Origin: Yoonia tamlensis
GTDB taxonomy: Bacteria; Pseudomonadota; Alphaproteobacteria; Rhodobacterales; Rhodobacteraceae
DNA length: 64,000 nt
Assembly: GCF_900115105.1 (NCBI RefSeq)
Contig: NZ_FOYP01000002.1
Location: forward strand, 248,001-312,000
Direction of reading: 5' to 3'
Below the pieces are notes generated by a model. The model was not told the DNA's origin, did no database searches, and saw only the letters and a list, made by a program, of their open reading frames with translations. How positions within the stretch are numbered: position 1 is the first letter of the stretch; each line of letters starts with the position of its first letter. Of the stretch, positions 1 to 8,855 are shown in pieces. The position numbers and the translations under genes were made by a program.

Positions 1-1090
1 CGCCGCGCGCATGATCGATGAAGTGGCCGTCAGCAAATTGCCATAGCTTGCGATACCAGTCTTCGTCGGCGGGCTGTGGGTCCAGCTTGATCAGCGTTGC
101 CAACACCCCAATTGCTTCGGTCACGGGCCACCAATAGCGGTCCTTGATCGCGGGGGTGCCATCGGGGTTCAGCGTATAGATCAACCCGCCGCGCGCCTTG
201 TCCCATGCATCATCAAGCGCGGCTTGCATCAAATGGCGCGCGTTTTGCACAGCGTTTCCATCCGGCCGCCCGCGCAGGTCCCAATATTGTAGTGACAAAC
301 GGGCGAGCTCGAACGAATGCCCAGGTGTGGTGCCTGCAGGGCGGAACATCGGGTTTTCCGAATAGGCCCAATCAATTTGCCAGTCTTGGGTGTAATGCTC
401 GGCCAGCCGCCAGTTGTTTGCAGGCGCAATTTGCCCCACAAAGAAATCGAGAATCCGGCCCGCCTTGTCCAGATAGGCCGTGCGCCCCGTCGCCTCGAAC
501 GCGGTTAGCAATGCCTCAACCCCGTGCATATTGGCATTCATGCCGCGATAGGTCGAAAACGGGCTCCAATCGCGGTTCCATTCATCCGCAAAAAGCCCGC
601 GGTCTTCCTCCCAGAAACGGGTGTTCAGTACATTGGTGACGTCATCGATCAAGGTGATCGCGTCCGGATGCCCCGCCATATGCGCCGAAGACGCAGCCAG
701 CAAAACAAACACATGCCCATAAGCCAGCTTGCGCCCGTCATGGATATTATCGCCATCCAAACCCCATAGATAGCCAGCGTGGTCGGCATCGTGATGGTGG
801 CTCTTGAGGTATTTCAAGCCATGATCAACCACTGCATCACAACCCGCGAACCCTGCCATCTGCCCCAGCGCAAAGGAATGCACCATGCGCGCCGTCGTAT
901 GCAGTTCCTGAACCGTACTGTCCAATGGTGCGCCGTCCAGATCCAGCACATAAAACCCGCCGTCCGCGCGCAGGCTGGGACGGAAAAAGTCAAACTGGCG
1001 CTGCGCGTCCGCGTGCAAATAGTTACGATGCACGGTATCTTTGAGCCAGTTCTGATAGGTGCTGTCTGGTTCAAAAAGAGGTAATTTCAT
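1..1090 (-). CDS. AGE-family sugar isomerase/epimerase (3' end cut by window edge)
   Basis: Cytoplasmic (alpha/alpha)6-barrel sugar isomerase of the N-acylglucosamine 2-epimerase / mannose isomerase / YihS superfamily. The translation starts MKLPLFEPDSTYQNW and shows the family motif GMNANMHGVEA and, further on, TPGHSFELARLSL, both of which carry catalytic-site histidines in this family; WWPVTEA lies near the cut end. About 363 codons are visible and the stop lies outside the window, so the product is close to the usual 380-420 residues. Substrate cannot be read from sequence: D-mannose/D-fructose is the commonest activity, while sulfoquinovose isomerase YihS belongs to the same superfamily. 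The nearby sulfosugar-type locus makes the latter worth considering, but a plus-strand Hint gene separates them. Confidence 0.85.
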   Translation of the reverse strand, partial: MKLPLFEPDSTYQNWLKDTVHRNYLHADAQRQFDFFRPSLRADGGFYVLDLDGAPLDSTVQELHTTARMVHSFALGQMAGFAGCDAVVDHGLKYLKSHHHDADHAGYLWGLDGDNIHDGRKLAYGHVFVLLAASSAHMAGHPDAITLIDDVTNVLNTRFWEEDRGLFADEWNRDWSPFSTYRGMNANMHGVEALLTAFEATGRTAYLDKAGRILDFFVGQIAPANNWRLAEHYTQDWQIDWAYSENPMFRPAGTTPGHSFELARLSLQYWDLRGRPDGNAVQNARHLMQAALDDAWDKARGGLIYTLNPDGTPAIKDRYWWPVTEAIGVLATLIKLDPQPADEDWYRKLWQFADGHFIDHARG

Positions 1091-1288
1091 CAGTTTTTCC
1101 CTTGGATACTAAGTGTGCGAGAAGCTTAACCATTGCAAAGCAGATAAACGGCCACAAACCTAAATCGATTTAGATTTTGTTAACAGATATTTGTTGCGCC
1201 AGTCTAGCAACAAATTCAGGCAGCAGTCAGGCCTGTCGCGGGCAAGGTCAGAAGGCATGTTGACGAAACCGCCGTTTTCAGGAACACA

Positions 1289-2437
1289 GTGACTAACACT
1301 GGCTATTATTGTGAAACTGTTATGCCTTTTCTCGATGTGATTAATGACTATTCGAATGGCGCAACAGGGACGCTCACTGCGACCAACGGTGATACTGTCG
1401 GGTATACGGTGACGGGCACGTCACCAACAGTTGACTGGCAGGGCCTAAACGATGGTGCGCGTGTAAACGGGACCGGATCGGAACAGTTTACGGTGACCTT
1501 TGATAGCTATGTCACTGGCGCAACAATGCAGATTTCGGGCAGCAATAGTAACGAAGAATACTTTATTGTGGTTGATGGGGTTCCGGTTGATCTTAACACG
1601 CTCATTGCCGATGGCACCGTAACGGTTACCCAATCTGGTGCGGCAACCCATGTTGTGAATGCTGACGGGTCGATTTCAGGTGGCCACCATAGCGACGGCA
1701 GCATCATGGAAATTCGGTTTAACACTGCCGTCATCAGCCTTGGCGCAGTCGGGTCTGTTGGCGGGAACGGAAATTGGGACTATTTTGAGGTTGGCATTGA
1801 TTCAACTGATTTTGACGTCGTCTGTTTCAATCGTGGGACAATGATTCTAACGGCTGACGGGCCAAGCCCCGTCGAAAATCTTGCGGTCGGGGATATGATC
1901 CTGACGGCCACACATGGCCAACAGCCCATTCGCTGGATCGGGTCCAAAGATATTACGCCGACACGCCTTGCCCGACAGCCGCAGTTGCGGCCGATCCGGA
2001 TATCGGCTGGGGCGTTAGGGAACGGGCTGCCGCTACGTGATTTGCTTGTGTCACGGCAACATCGGATGGTGGTTTCGTCACCAATTGCAGAGCGCATGTT
2101 CGGCACGACAAATGTGCTTGTTCCGGCAATTAAGCTGACTGCCTTGCCCGATATTGACGTCGATGATAGCAATGCGCCGGTCACATATTTTCATTTACTT
2201 TTTGACCAGCACGAGGTCATTTTTGCAGAGAGCGCACCAAGCGAAAGTTTCTTTGTTGGCCCTGAATCGTTAAAGATGATCCCGCCAGCTGCGCTGACCG
2301 AAATATTGGCGCTGTTTCCGGAATTGGAACGCAAAACGCCGAAGATTGCATATCCGTCACCATCTAAAAAACAGCAAAAACAACTGGTTGCGCGACATCT
2401 TAAGAACGCAAAGCCATTGCTCAACGCGTTCGCCTAA
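1289..2437 (+). CDS. Hint (Hedgehog/intein-like) domain protein
   Basis: Protein of 382 residues. Residues 1 to about 175 are a beta-rich, Gly/Thr/Ser-rich region without recognised domain. From Cys179 a Hint domain begins (CFNRGTMILTADG, then VENLAVGDMIL and IRWIGSK), followed by a SRQHRM block and a basic tail. Hint domains of this Rhodobacteraceae type occur at the C-terminus of secreted RTX-like or cell-surface proteins; self-cleavage after the domain start is known for relatives but not shown here. No classical signal peptide is visible, so export would need another route. The GTG start is chosen because AGGA lies just upstream; an ATG at 1322 (MPFLDVINDY) is the alternative and has no clear ribosome site. 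It stands alone between two minus-strand genes. Confidence 0.75.
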   Translation: MTNTGYYCETVMPFLDVINDYSNGATGTLTATNGDTVGYTVTGTSPTVDWQGLNDGARVNGTGSEQFTVTFDSYVTGATMQISGSNSNEEYFIVVDGVPVDLNTLIADGTVTVTQSGAATHVVNADGSISGGHHSDGSIMEIRFNTAVISLGAVGSVGGNGNWDYFEVGIDSTDFDVVCFNRGTMILTADGPSPVENLAVGDMILTATHGQQPIRWIGSKDITPTRLARQPQLRPIRISAGALGNGLPLRDLLVSRQHRMVVSSPIAERMFGTTNVLVPAIKLTALPDIDVDDSNAPVTYFHLLFDQHEVIFAESAPSESFFVGPESLKMIPPAALTEILALFPELERKTPKIAYPSPSKKQQKQLVARHLKNAKPLLNAFA

Positions 2438-2444
2438 GCTGACA

Positions 2445-3425
2445 TCAGAACAAGATGTGTTGTCCTGCCAGAACATAGCCAGCAAGCGCAATTGTCAGGA
2501 TCAGGATCATCAGCGGCGCGGATCGTCCCACGGATCGCAGGTCTTCAAACGATGTTTTCATCCCAACGGCGGCAACCGCGGTCACAAGACAAGCGCGCGA
2601 CACGCTATCAGCGGTCTGGATCGCCACCGCAGGCAGCCAGCCTAGCGAATTCGTTCCGGCAAGCACCAAAAACCCGATCACAAAACCAGGGATCAGCGGC
2701 ACGCCTTCTGCGCCTTGACCGGATTGCCGCAAGAACAGCGCGCCGATAAATACGACCGGCGCCAACAGGCCCACGCGGAACAATTTGACCAGCGTCGAAA
2801 CATCCCCGGTTTCATCCGACACCGAATAGCCCGCGCCGACAACCTGCGCCACATCGTGGATTGTGCCACCCAAAAACACGCCCGCCGACTGGCTATCCAT
2901 GCCCAGCGCGCTGATCAGGATCGGATAGGCAATCATCGCCACGGTTGATGCCAGCGTGACCGAAACCACTGTAAATGTCACATCACGTTCGGATTTTTCG
3001 CCTTTGGGCAAAAGCGAAGCAATCGCCATCGCCGCCGAAGCCCCGCAAATCGCGACAGCCCCGCCAACCAGAAAACCAAATGACCGGTCCCGCCCGAACA
3101 ACGGCGCCATGACCAACCCCAACAGGATCGTCACCGCCACGCCGGACCCCACCAGCGCCACATTGGCAAAGCCGATCTGGGCGACCATATCTACGCTTAC
3201 CCGCACACCAAGCAGCGCAACGCCAATCCGCAAAACCCTGCGCGAAGCAAAGCCGATACCGGCTGCCGTACGCTCTTCGGTGGACAGGAATTGAAACGGA
3301 ATCCCCAAAAGGATCGCCATCAGCATGACTGGTGCGCCGTAATGTTCCGACAGAAACTGCGCGGCCATCGCCACCATTGCAGCAAATAGCAGGCCGGGGA
3401 AAACGGCCTTGGCGTTTAGTACCAT
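2445..3425 (-). CDS. yeiH: YeiH/UPF0324-family putative sulfate/sulfite exporter
   Basis: Integral membrane protein of 326 residues with about ten hydrophobic segments. It matches the YeiH family (UPF0324, Cons_hypoth698) through blocks such as LRIGVALLGVRVS, GGAVAICGASAAMAIA and GGTIHDVAQVVGAG. Members are annotated as putative sulfate exporters and are often linked to sulfonate metabolism. Its start overlaps the end of the ABC ATPase gene by 10 bases, so it is the last gene of the sulfosugar-type operon. In that setting the natural job is to export sulfite set free by the monooxygenase. Family membership is clear; the transported ion is inference. Confidence 0.85.
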   Translation of the reverse strand: MVLNAKAVFPGLLFAAMVAMAAQFLSEHYGAPVMLMAILLGIPFQFLSTEERTAAGIGFASRRVLRIGVALLGVRVSVDMVAQIGFANVALVGSGVAVTILLGLVMAPLFGRDRSFGFLVGGAVAICGASAAMAIASLLPKGEKSERDVTFTVVSVTLASTVAMIAYPILISALGMDSQSAGVFLGGTIHDVAQVVGAGYSVSDETGDVSTLVKLFRVGLLAPVVFIGALFLRQSGQGAEGVPLIPGFVIGFLVLAGTNSLGWLPAVAIQTADSVSRACLVTAVAAVGMKTSFEDLRSVGRSAPLMILILTIALAGYVLAGQHILF

Positions 3426-4480
3426 GCCTGCCCGCTTGCCTTATCAAACACAAACAGCGCATCCGGATTTATCGCCACACGCAACCCGTCGCCGATTTTA
3501 ACTTGTGTCTGGCCGGGCTGGTGTACCACGATGGATTCTCCTGATGAAAGCTCCGCGAAAAGGTAACTTTCAGCGCCAAGCTGTTCTACCTCGAGAATGC
3601 GCAGGTTGATAGGTCCGTCTGGATCAATGATCAGATCGCGGGGCCGGACACCCAGTTCGACCGCTGTGCCATCCGGCCCTTGCAGGCGCGCGGGGTCAAC
3701 CGCGATCACCGTCTTATCGGCAAGCGTAATTCCCTGCGGGCCGGTTTTGCCTTGCAAAAAGTTCATCGCGGGAGACCCGATAAACCCGGCCACAAAGCGG
3801 TTCTTGGGATTGTTGAACAGGTCCAAGGGCGTACCGAATTGTTCAACTTTTCCGGCCCGCAGGACCGCGATCTTGTCGGCCATCGTCATGGCTTCGACCT
3901 GATCATGGGTGACGTAAATCATTGTATTGCCCAACCGCCGGTGCAACGCGCCGATTTCACGGCGCATGCTGACGCGCAGTTCCGCATCAAGGTTGGACAG
4001 CGGTTCATCAAACAAAAACACTTTGGGTTCGCGCACAACCGCACGGCCAATCGCAACGCGCTGGCGCTGCCCGCCCGATAGCTGGCCCGGACGGCGATCA
4101 AGATAGGGATCAATTTGCAGCATCCGCGCGGCTTCTGACACACGCGCATTGATCTCGGCCTTTGGGGTGCGCAGGTTTTCAAGCCCGAAGCTGAGGTTCT
4201 TGCGCACCGACATATGCGGATAAAGCGCATAAGACTGGAACACCATCGCCAACCCGCGCTGCGCAGCCGGCACATGGTTTACAACCGCATCGTCAATTTC
4301 AATCTCGCCCGCGGTGATGCCTTCAAGCCCCGAAATCATCCGCAACAGCGTCGATTTTCCGCAACCTGATGGGCCAACGAATACACAGAATTCACCAGAT
4401 GGGATTTCCATATCAATGCCGTGGATAACATCGACATCGCCGTAAGATTTCTTCACGTCTTTAAGGACAAGTTTGGTCAT
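3416..4480 (-). CDS. Sugar ABC transporter ATP-binding protein (MalK/UgpC type)
   Basis: ATPase of 354 residues that powers the importer encoded by the next three upstream genes. Walker A is GPSGCGKS (residues 36-43), the signature LSGGQRQR follows, then Walker B FLFDEPLSNLD, and THDQVEAMTMAD as the H-loop region. The C-terminal third is the TOBE/OB-fold regulatory domain typical of MalK, UgpC and SmoE-like subunits (ELGVRPRDL, VEQLGAESYLF). The start used, MTKLVLKDVKKSYG, overlaps the permease stop by one base (TAATG). A longer open frame upstream to 4627 lies inside the permease gene and has no domain content. It belongs to the putative sulfoquinovose/sulfoquinovosyl-glycerol importer. Confidence 0.93.
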   Translation of the reverse strand: MTKLVLKDVKKSYGDVDVIHGIDMEIPSGEFCVFVGPSGCGKSTLLRMISGLEGITAGEIEIDDAVVNHVPAAQRGLAMVFQSYALYPHMSVRKNLSFGLENLRTPKAEINARVSEAARMLQIDPYLDRRPGQLSGGQRQRVAIGRAVVREPKVFLFDEPLSNLDAELRVSMRREIGALHRRLGNTMIYVTHDQVEAMTMADKIAVLRAGKVEQFGTPLDLFNNPKNRFVAGFIGSPAMNFLQGKTGPQGITLADKTVIAVDPARLQGPDGTAVELGVRPRDLIIDPDGPINLRILEVEQLGAESYLFAELSSGESIVVHQPGQTQVKIGDGLRVAINPDALFVFDKASGQAWY

Positions 4481-5916
4481 TATTTCAGTCCCGTATTGGC
4501 AATGCCGGTGGTGATGTATTTTTGCAAGAACACAAAGACGAGCGTGGAAGGCACAAGGCTGACCATCGTCATCGCAAGCCGGTAGTGTTCTTGCGACAGA
4601 TGTTCGCCGCGGAATTCCAGCAGGCATAGCTGGATAGTGTAGGCTTCTTTGGTGGTCGCAATCGCAACCAGCGGCAGGATCAGGTCATTCCAGCGCCAGA
4701 TGATCGACAAAATGCCCAGCGCCGCCAATGCTGGCATCGCCAATGGCAGCACAATGCGCCAGTAAACCTTCCATTCCGAAGCAGCATCCATGCGCGCGGC
4801 TTCGATCAATTCATCAGGGATCGACAGCATGTATTGCCGCAATAGGAACACGCCAGTTGGTGTCGCAGCCCCCGGAATAATCACACCCCAAATTGATCCC
4901 GATAGCCCTGTCGCGTTCACCGCCTTGAACACACCGACCAGCGTGATGGTCGGCGGCACCATCAAAGTTGCTAGAATGACGATGAAAAACGCGACCTGCC
5001 CGCGGAATTTGTATTTGGCCAGCGAAAACGCCGCCATCGAATTGATCAAAAGCGTCAGAACTGTTGCGATCAATGTGACCAGAACAGAATTGGTGAAACA
5101 GGTCGCAAAGTTCACATTCACCCCGAACGCATTACCTGTCAGCGGGTCCGAAAAATTGTTCCATGACGGGTCAAGCTGGCGGCGCATCGTGATCTCTGCC
5201 GTGTTCAGCCGCACGACATCCTCGCTGCGGTTATCGACATAGCGGGCAGGGGTAAGCGCGCGGGTGGCCTTAAAGTTGGATATCCCGAACAGCGTCTCTT
5301 CGCCGGTTTCAGGATCAGGCGCACGCACCAGAACCTGCAGCGCCAGTCGCGATGGTTCGTAACCGCCGATGCCCAAAAATTCGGACAAAAGCCGCTGATC
5401 TTCGGGCGCAAGCGTTGCGATCACTGCGGTCGGGTCGAAATCCTGTTTTGCCGATACCGACATCGACGGGTAGCGCAAAAGCCATTCTGGCAGGTCCTGT
5501 GCTGCGACCATGTCGCGGACCAATGTGGGCACATAGCCCAGTTGCGACCGCAGCGCATATAGTTCATTGCCCGACCATGCCGCCAGAAACGCGGGGATGT
5601 CGCGGCCGGCCTTTTGTTCGTCCGACAGATCGTTCCAGTTCAACACCCAATCGGGCAGGTCCTGAATAAAGAAAATCTCCTTGCCATCCGGTCCGGAAAC
5701 GGTGGCGCGCGCCACGCTTTCAAAGCTGGACGGCAGCAATGAAAGGTCCTGTTTTTCAAGCTGCGACGCGGATTTTAGTGAATTCAGCGCAAGCCACATG
5801 ACCGGCACAACGATCATCAAGAACCCGCTGAACAAGTAGGCATAGGTCAACCAGTCAAGCCAGTTTGCCCGACGGCCCCCCGCCTTGCGCGTCAGAAATG
5901 TTGCGATAGCTGTCAT
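4480..5916 (-). CDS. Sugar ABC transporter permease (MalG type) with large periplasmic insert
   Basis: Inner-membrane permease of 478 residues, much longer than the usual 275-300 for this family. After TM1 (residues about 20-45) comes a hydrophilic stretch of roughly 200 residues, presumably periplasmic, then five TM helices with the EAA loop ELIEAARMDAASEWKVYWRIV contacting the ATPase. The C-terminus is the typical FLQKYITTGIANTGLK. Its start overlaps the upstream permease gene by four bases (ATGA) and its stop overlaps the ATPase start by one base, so the order is binding protein, permease, permease, ATPase. Probable substrate from context is a sulfoquinovose glycoside. Confidence 0.9.
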   Translation of the reverse strand: MTAIATFLTRKAGGRRANWLDWLTYAYLFSGFLMIVVPVMWLALNSLKSASQLEKQDLSLLPSSFESVARATVSGPDGKEIFFIQDLPDWVLNWNDLSDEQKAGRDIPAFLAAWSGNELYALRSQLGYVPTLVRDMVAAQDLPEWLLRYPSMSVSAKQDFDPTAVIATLAPEDQRLLSEFLGIGGYEPSRLALQVLVRAPDPETGEETLFGISNFKATRALTPARYVDNRSEDVVRLNTAEITMRRQLDPSWNNFSDPLTGNAFGVNVNFATCFTNSVLVTLIATVLTLLINSMAAFSLAKYKFRGQVAFFIVILATLMVPPTITLVGVFKAVNATGLSGSIWGVIIPGAATPTGVFLLRQYMLSIPDELIEAARMDAASEWKVYWRIVLPLAMPALAALGILSIIWRWNDLILPLVAIATTKEAYTIQLCLLEFRGEHLSQEHYRLAMTMVSLVPSTLVFVFLQKYITTGIANTGLK

Positions 5917-6977
5917 TGTTTGCTCGATTTCGAAGAAAGGTAAACTTGCAGCAGCGACAGCATGATCAGCACGACAGCCACCAGTAACGACGCCATTGCG
6001 GCAATGCCCAGCCCGTTGGCCGTTGGTTGCCCGCGCAAGCCCGAGGTTTCAAAGATATAGCCGACCAGCGACGTCCAGCGCACCGACATGGCATAAAGCT
6101 CTTCAAAGGCTTGGAAAGCCTTGACCAGTGACAACACTGTCACCACCAAAAGCGTCGGCGCAAGCAGCGGGATCGTGATGCGGGTCAGTTGACGCCACGC
6201 AGGTGTGCCGTCCATTTCGGCAGCCTCATAGACATCGCGCGGGATCGCTTGCAGCCCTGCCAAAAGGATCAACATATAAAATCCCAGATGCGCCCAAGTG
6301 TAGACAAAGACCGACCAGAACATTGTCCATGACGGGTCTGTCAGCCATTGCACTGGCGCGTCGATCCAACCCCAGCGCAGCAGCGTTTCGGACAGCACAC
6401 CCTGGCGCTTGAGGATCAGGCTCCAGAGAAAACCGACGACCACGGGCGATAACATCACCGGGTAGAAGAAAACCGCGCGCCACAACCCGCGTGCGACGAT
6501 ATTGCGGTTCAACGCCAGCGCCGATGCCAGCGCGACCGCAATCATGATTGGGACCTGAAACACCACAAATGTTGCCGTATCGTAGACCGCGCTCAGGAAT
6601 TTGTCGTCTTCGAGGTTGGCGGCACCAGTGTCGATCTGGGTTTCAGACAGCAGACGGCGCAGGTTATCAAGCCCCGCCCATTCGCGGTCGGAAAACAGGA
6701 TAGATTGCCCTTCGGTCACCGAAAAACCCATATTGATGAACAGCGGCGCAAAGGTGAACAGCCCAAAGATGATCATATTGGGCAGCAAGAACAGATAGGG
6801 AAGCCCCGTTGCACCCGACAGGCGCTGGGTCATCTCGATGGGCCAGCCAAGCGTGCTCATGCTGCGGTCCCAGATGGTGCCGGTAGGGCGCACAAGCGCC
6901 CAACCGATGATCACATAGATCAGCAGGTAAAGCGGCCACGGCGAGCCGGAAAATGCAGCAGATAATGCCTCAGACAT
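5913..6977 (-). CDS. Sugar ABC transporter permease (MalF/UgpA type)
   Basis: Inner-membrane permease of 354 residues, partner of the MalG-type permease. It has an N-terminal TM segment (LYLLIYVIIGWALVRPTG), a second hydrophobic helix around LPYLFLLPNMIIFGLFTFAP, then a BPD_transp_1 core with the EAA loop (DVYEAAEMDGTPAWRQLTRI). The N-terminal extra helix is larger than in MalF-short homologues. It starts 22 bases after the stop of the binding-protein gene and overlaps the next permease by four bases, indicating translational coupling. Confidence 0.9.
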   Translation of the reverse strand: MSEALSAAFSGSPWPLYLLIYVIIGWALVRPTGTIWDRSMSTLGWPIEMTQRLSGATGLPYLFLLPNMIIFGLFTFAPLFINMGFSVTEGQSILFSDREWAGLDNLRRLLSETQIDTGAANLEDDKFLSAVYDTATFVVFQVPIMIAVALASALALNRNIVARGLWRAVFFYPVMLSPVVVGFLWSLILKRQGVLSETLLRWGWIDAPVQWLTDPSWTMFWSVFVYTWAHLGFYMLILLAGLQAIPRDVYEAAEMDGTPAWRQLTRITIPLLAPTLLVVTVLSLVKAFQAFEELYAMSVRWTSLVGYIFETSGLRGQPTANGLGIAAMASLLVAVVLIMLSLLQVYLSSKSSKQ

Positions 6978-6999
6978 GCCGTGACCCCTATCTTACGGC

Positions 7000-8265
7000 T
7001 TATTCAGCGATCTTGGCGGCGATATCCGCATCAATCGCGGCAAGCGCTTCGTCAAGGGTCAGCTCGCCTGTGATTGCCTGTGTCAGGTAGTCAGGAACCG
7101 CGCCATAGATGACAAAGTTCTTGGCATAGCCTTGCAGCGTATAGGCCTGCGGTGTGGTTTCAGCCGCAACGCCCGCATTGGCCGCAAAGACAGAAAGCGC
7201 CGCAGCAACCGCCGGGGATGCATCCGCATAGTCGATGCCTGACGCTTGCAGACCTTGGTGAGCTGTGATGTTGCGCGTGGCGGCGGCAAATTTCGCGGCA
7301 TTTTCTTCCATTGCAAGGAAGTCGATCAGCGCAGCGGCTGCTTCTGGCACGTCTGTCGATTCAAACGCGACAATCGCAGCACCGCCCGGCATTGCGCCAC
7401 AGCCACCATCACCGCATGGGGCAGGGACAGCAACCCAGTCGAAATCGGTGATGTTGTCAGCATAGCTGTTGATCATCCACGATCCAGACATGTGCATTGC
7501 AACATCGCCAGACTGGAACAGCGGTGCGGCGTTGCGGTACTGCGTGCCTTCGCCAGCGGGCCAGCCTTCGGCAGGCATCAGGCCGGATGCGTGCCAGCCG
7601 ACAAATGTTTCCGCAAAGTCACGGAAACCTGCGTCCACAAGGATCGGATTACCGGCATCGTCAAAGAATTTCGCGCCATAGCTAAATGCTGGGCCCGCCA
7701 AACGGTGTGCGGTACGGTCCATCGCCAGACCTGCGGTGATGCCGGTCATTTCCTTGACTTCCATCAGCGCAGTTGCCCAGTCGTCCCATGTCGCACCTGC
7801 CCCGGGCATTTCAACGCCGGCATCTTCGAACAGGGTCACGTTGACAAAGGGGCCTGTCACGGTCAGCTGGGTCATCCAGCCGTAGATGCCTGCATCTTCA
7901 CCACCGGGTTTGCGGAACCATGGCAATGTCGCGCCATAGGCGGTTTCCCATGCGGCGCCATCAACATAGGGGGCCAGATCAAGATAGTATTGGTTCAGGC
8001 CGCCCAAATTGGTCACACGCGCCACATCGGGGGCCGCATCTGTTTGCAACTGGTTTTCCAACTGGTCGCGGATCACGTCGTAAGCAACGGTTTCCAACGC
8101 GACGGTATGGCCGGTTTTTTCGGTGAATGCTGGCAGCATTTCAGCGATGACATCGCATTCGTTGCTGTCTTGATAGCAAAGAAACGATACTTCGTCCGCA
8201 TATGCGCCGCTTGCACCTGTCAGCATCAGCGCTGCCAAAGTCAGTTTGTTTGATTTCGTCTTCAT
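7000..8265 (-). CDS. smoF: Sugar ABC transporter substrate-binding protein (SmoF-like)
   Basis: Periplasmic binding protein of 421 residues of the extracellular solute-binding family 1. The start is set at MKTKSNKL because GGGGAGGA lies just upstream; the next upstream ATG would add six residues. The signal peptide runs to about ALMLTGASGAYA, with mature start near DEVSFLC. Family features include WDDWATALMEVKEMTG and the C-terminal ITGELTLDEALAAID. It sits 68 bases after the flavin reductase stop and leads the transporter genes. Assignment as a binder of sulfoquinovosyl-glycerol rests on the flanking SMO-type enzymes, not on ligand residues, so the symbol is tentative. Confidence 0.8.
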   Translation of the reverse strand: MKTKSNKLTLAALMLTGASGAYADEVSFLCYQDSNECDVIAEMLPAFTEKTGHTVALETVAYDVIRDQLENQLQTDAAPDVARVTNLGGLNQYYLDLAPYVDGAAWETAYGATLPWFRKPGGEDAGIYGWMTQLTVTGPFVNVTLFEDAGVEMPGAGATWDDWATALMEVKEMTGITAGLAMDRTAHRLAGPAFSYGAKFFDDAGNPILVDAGFRDFAETFVGWHASGLMPAEGWPAGEGTQYRNAAPLFQSGDVAMHMSGSWMINSYADNITDFDWVAVPAPCGDGGCGAMPGGAAIVAFESTDVPEAAAALIDFLAMEENAAKFAAATRNITAHQGLQASGIDYADASPAVAAALSVFAANAGVAAETTPQAYTLQGYAKNFVIYGAVPDYLTQAITGELTLDEALAAIDADIAAKIAE

Positions 8266-8333
8266 GGTGTCCTCCCCAGACAATCCGATTTCTTTCTTGG
8301 TCTTTGCTTTTGGCTGCCTCCTGCCACGCCACG

Positions 8334-8855
8334 CTATTGCGCGATGTGACCAGCCATTTTACCTCTAAAAAACGTCAATGCATCGCCATCGTCACGCTGT
8401 GCGGCGCGCAACACTTGCCCTACGACGATTTCATGATCGCCACCGTCATAAGACGCGTAGTGGCGGCATTCGAACCGCGCGAGACAACCCGCCAGCACCG
8501 GCACGCCTTCGGCATTGGTTGCCGGTGCCATTTCTGCCAACCCAGCCCCATCGCGGGCAATGCGCCAGCACAGGTCTTCTTGGTCCGCTGCCAGCACATG
8601 GATGGCAAAATGTTCCGCCTGCGCAAAATGCGCAAAACGGCGCGACCCCTTGTCAGGCGCCCAAAGCACAAGCGGCGGGTCCAGCGACAGCGACGAAAAA
8701 CTATTGGCGGTGATCGCCATCGGCCCGTTGGGGGTCGCAACGGTCACAATTGTGACGCCCGTCGCAAACCGCCCGAACGCATCGCGCAACTGGCGCGTAT
8801 TATTTGCGTCAGGGACAAAAGACCGCTGCGTTTTTGGTGTATCGGCCACGGTCAT
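8334..8855 (-). CDS. smoA: NAD(P)H:FMN reductase, flavin-reductase family (SmoA-like)
   Basis: Flavin reductase of 173 residues with the FMN-binding split-barrel fold. Diagnostic blocks are FGRFATGVTIVTV, ITANSFSSLSLDPPLVLW (FMN contact region) and GGDHEIVVGQV near the C-terminus. It would supply FMNH2 to the two-component monooxygenase two genes upstream. The start MTVADTP overlaps the aldo/keto reductase stop by four bases (ATGA). Any such reductase can serve alkanesulfonate, pyrimidine or EDTA monooxygenases; the aldo/keto reductase and sugar transporter next to it point to the SMO pathway. Confidence 0.82.
   Translation of the reverse strand: MTVADTPKTQRSFVPDANNTRQLRDAFGRFATGVTIVTVATPNGPMAITANSFSSLSLDPPLVLWAPDKGSRRFAHFAQAEHFAIHVLAADQEDLCWRIARDGAGLAEMAPATNAEGVPVLAGCLARFECRHYASYDGGDHEIVVGQVLRAAQRDDGDALTFFRGKMAGHIAQ

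Noticed and set aside
7246-8253. Long open frame (335 codons) on the plus strand
   Set aside because: It lies fully antisense to the binding-protein gene, which has a signal peptide, ribosome site and family motifs; the plus-strand product shows Cys/His-rich shadow composition.
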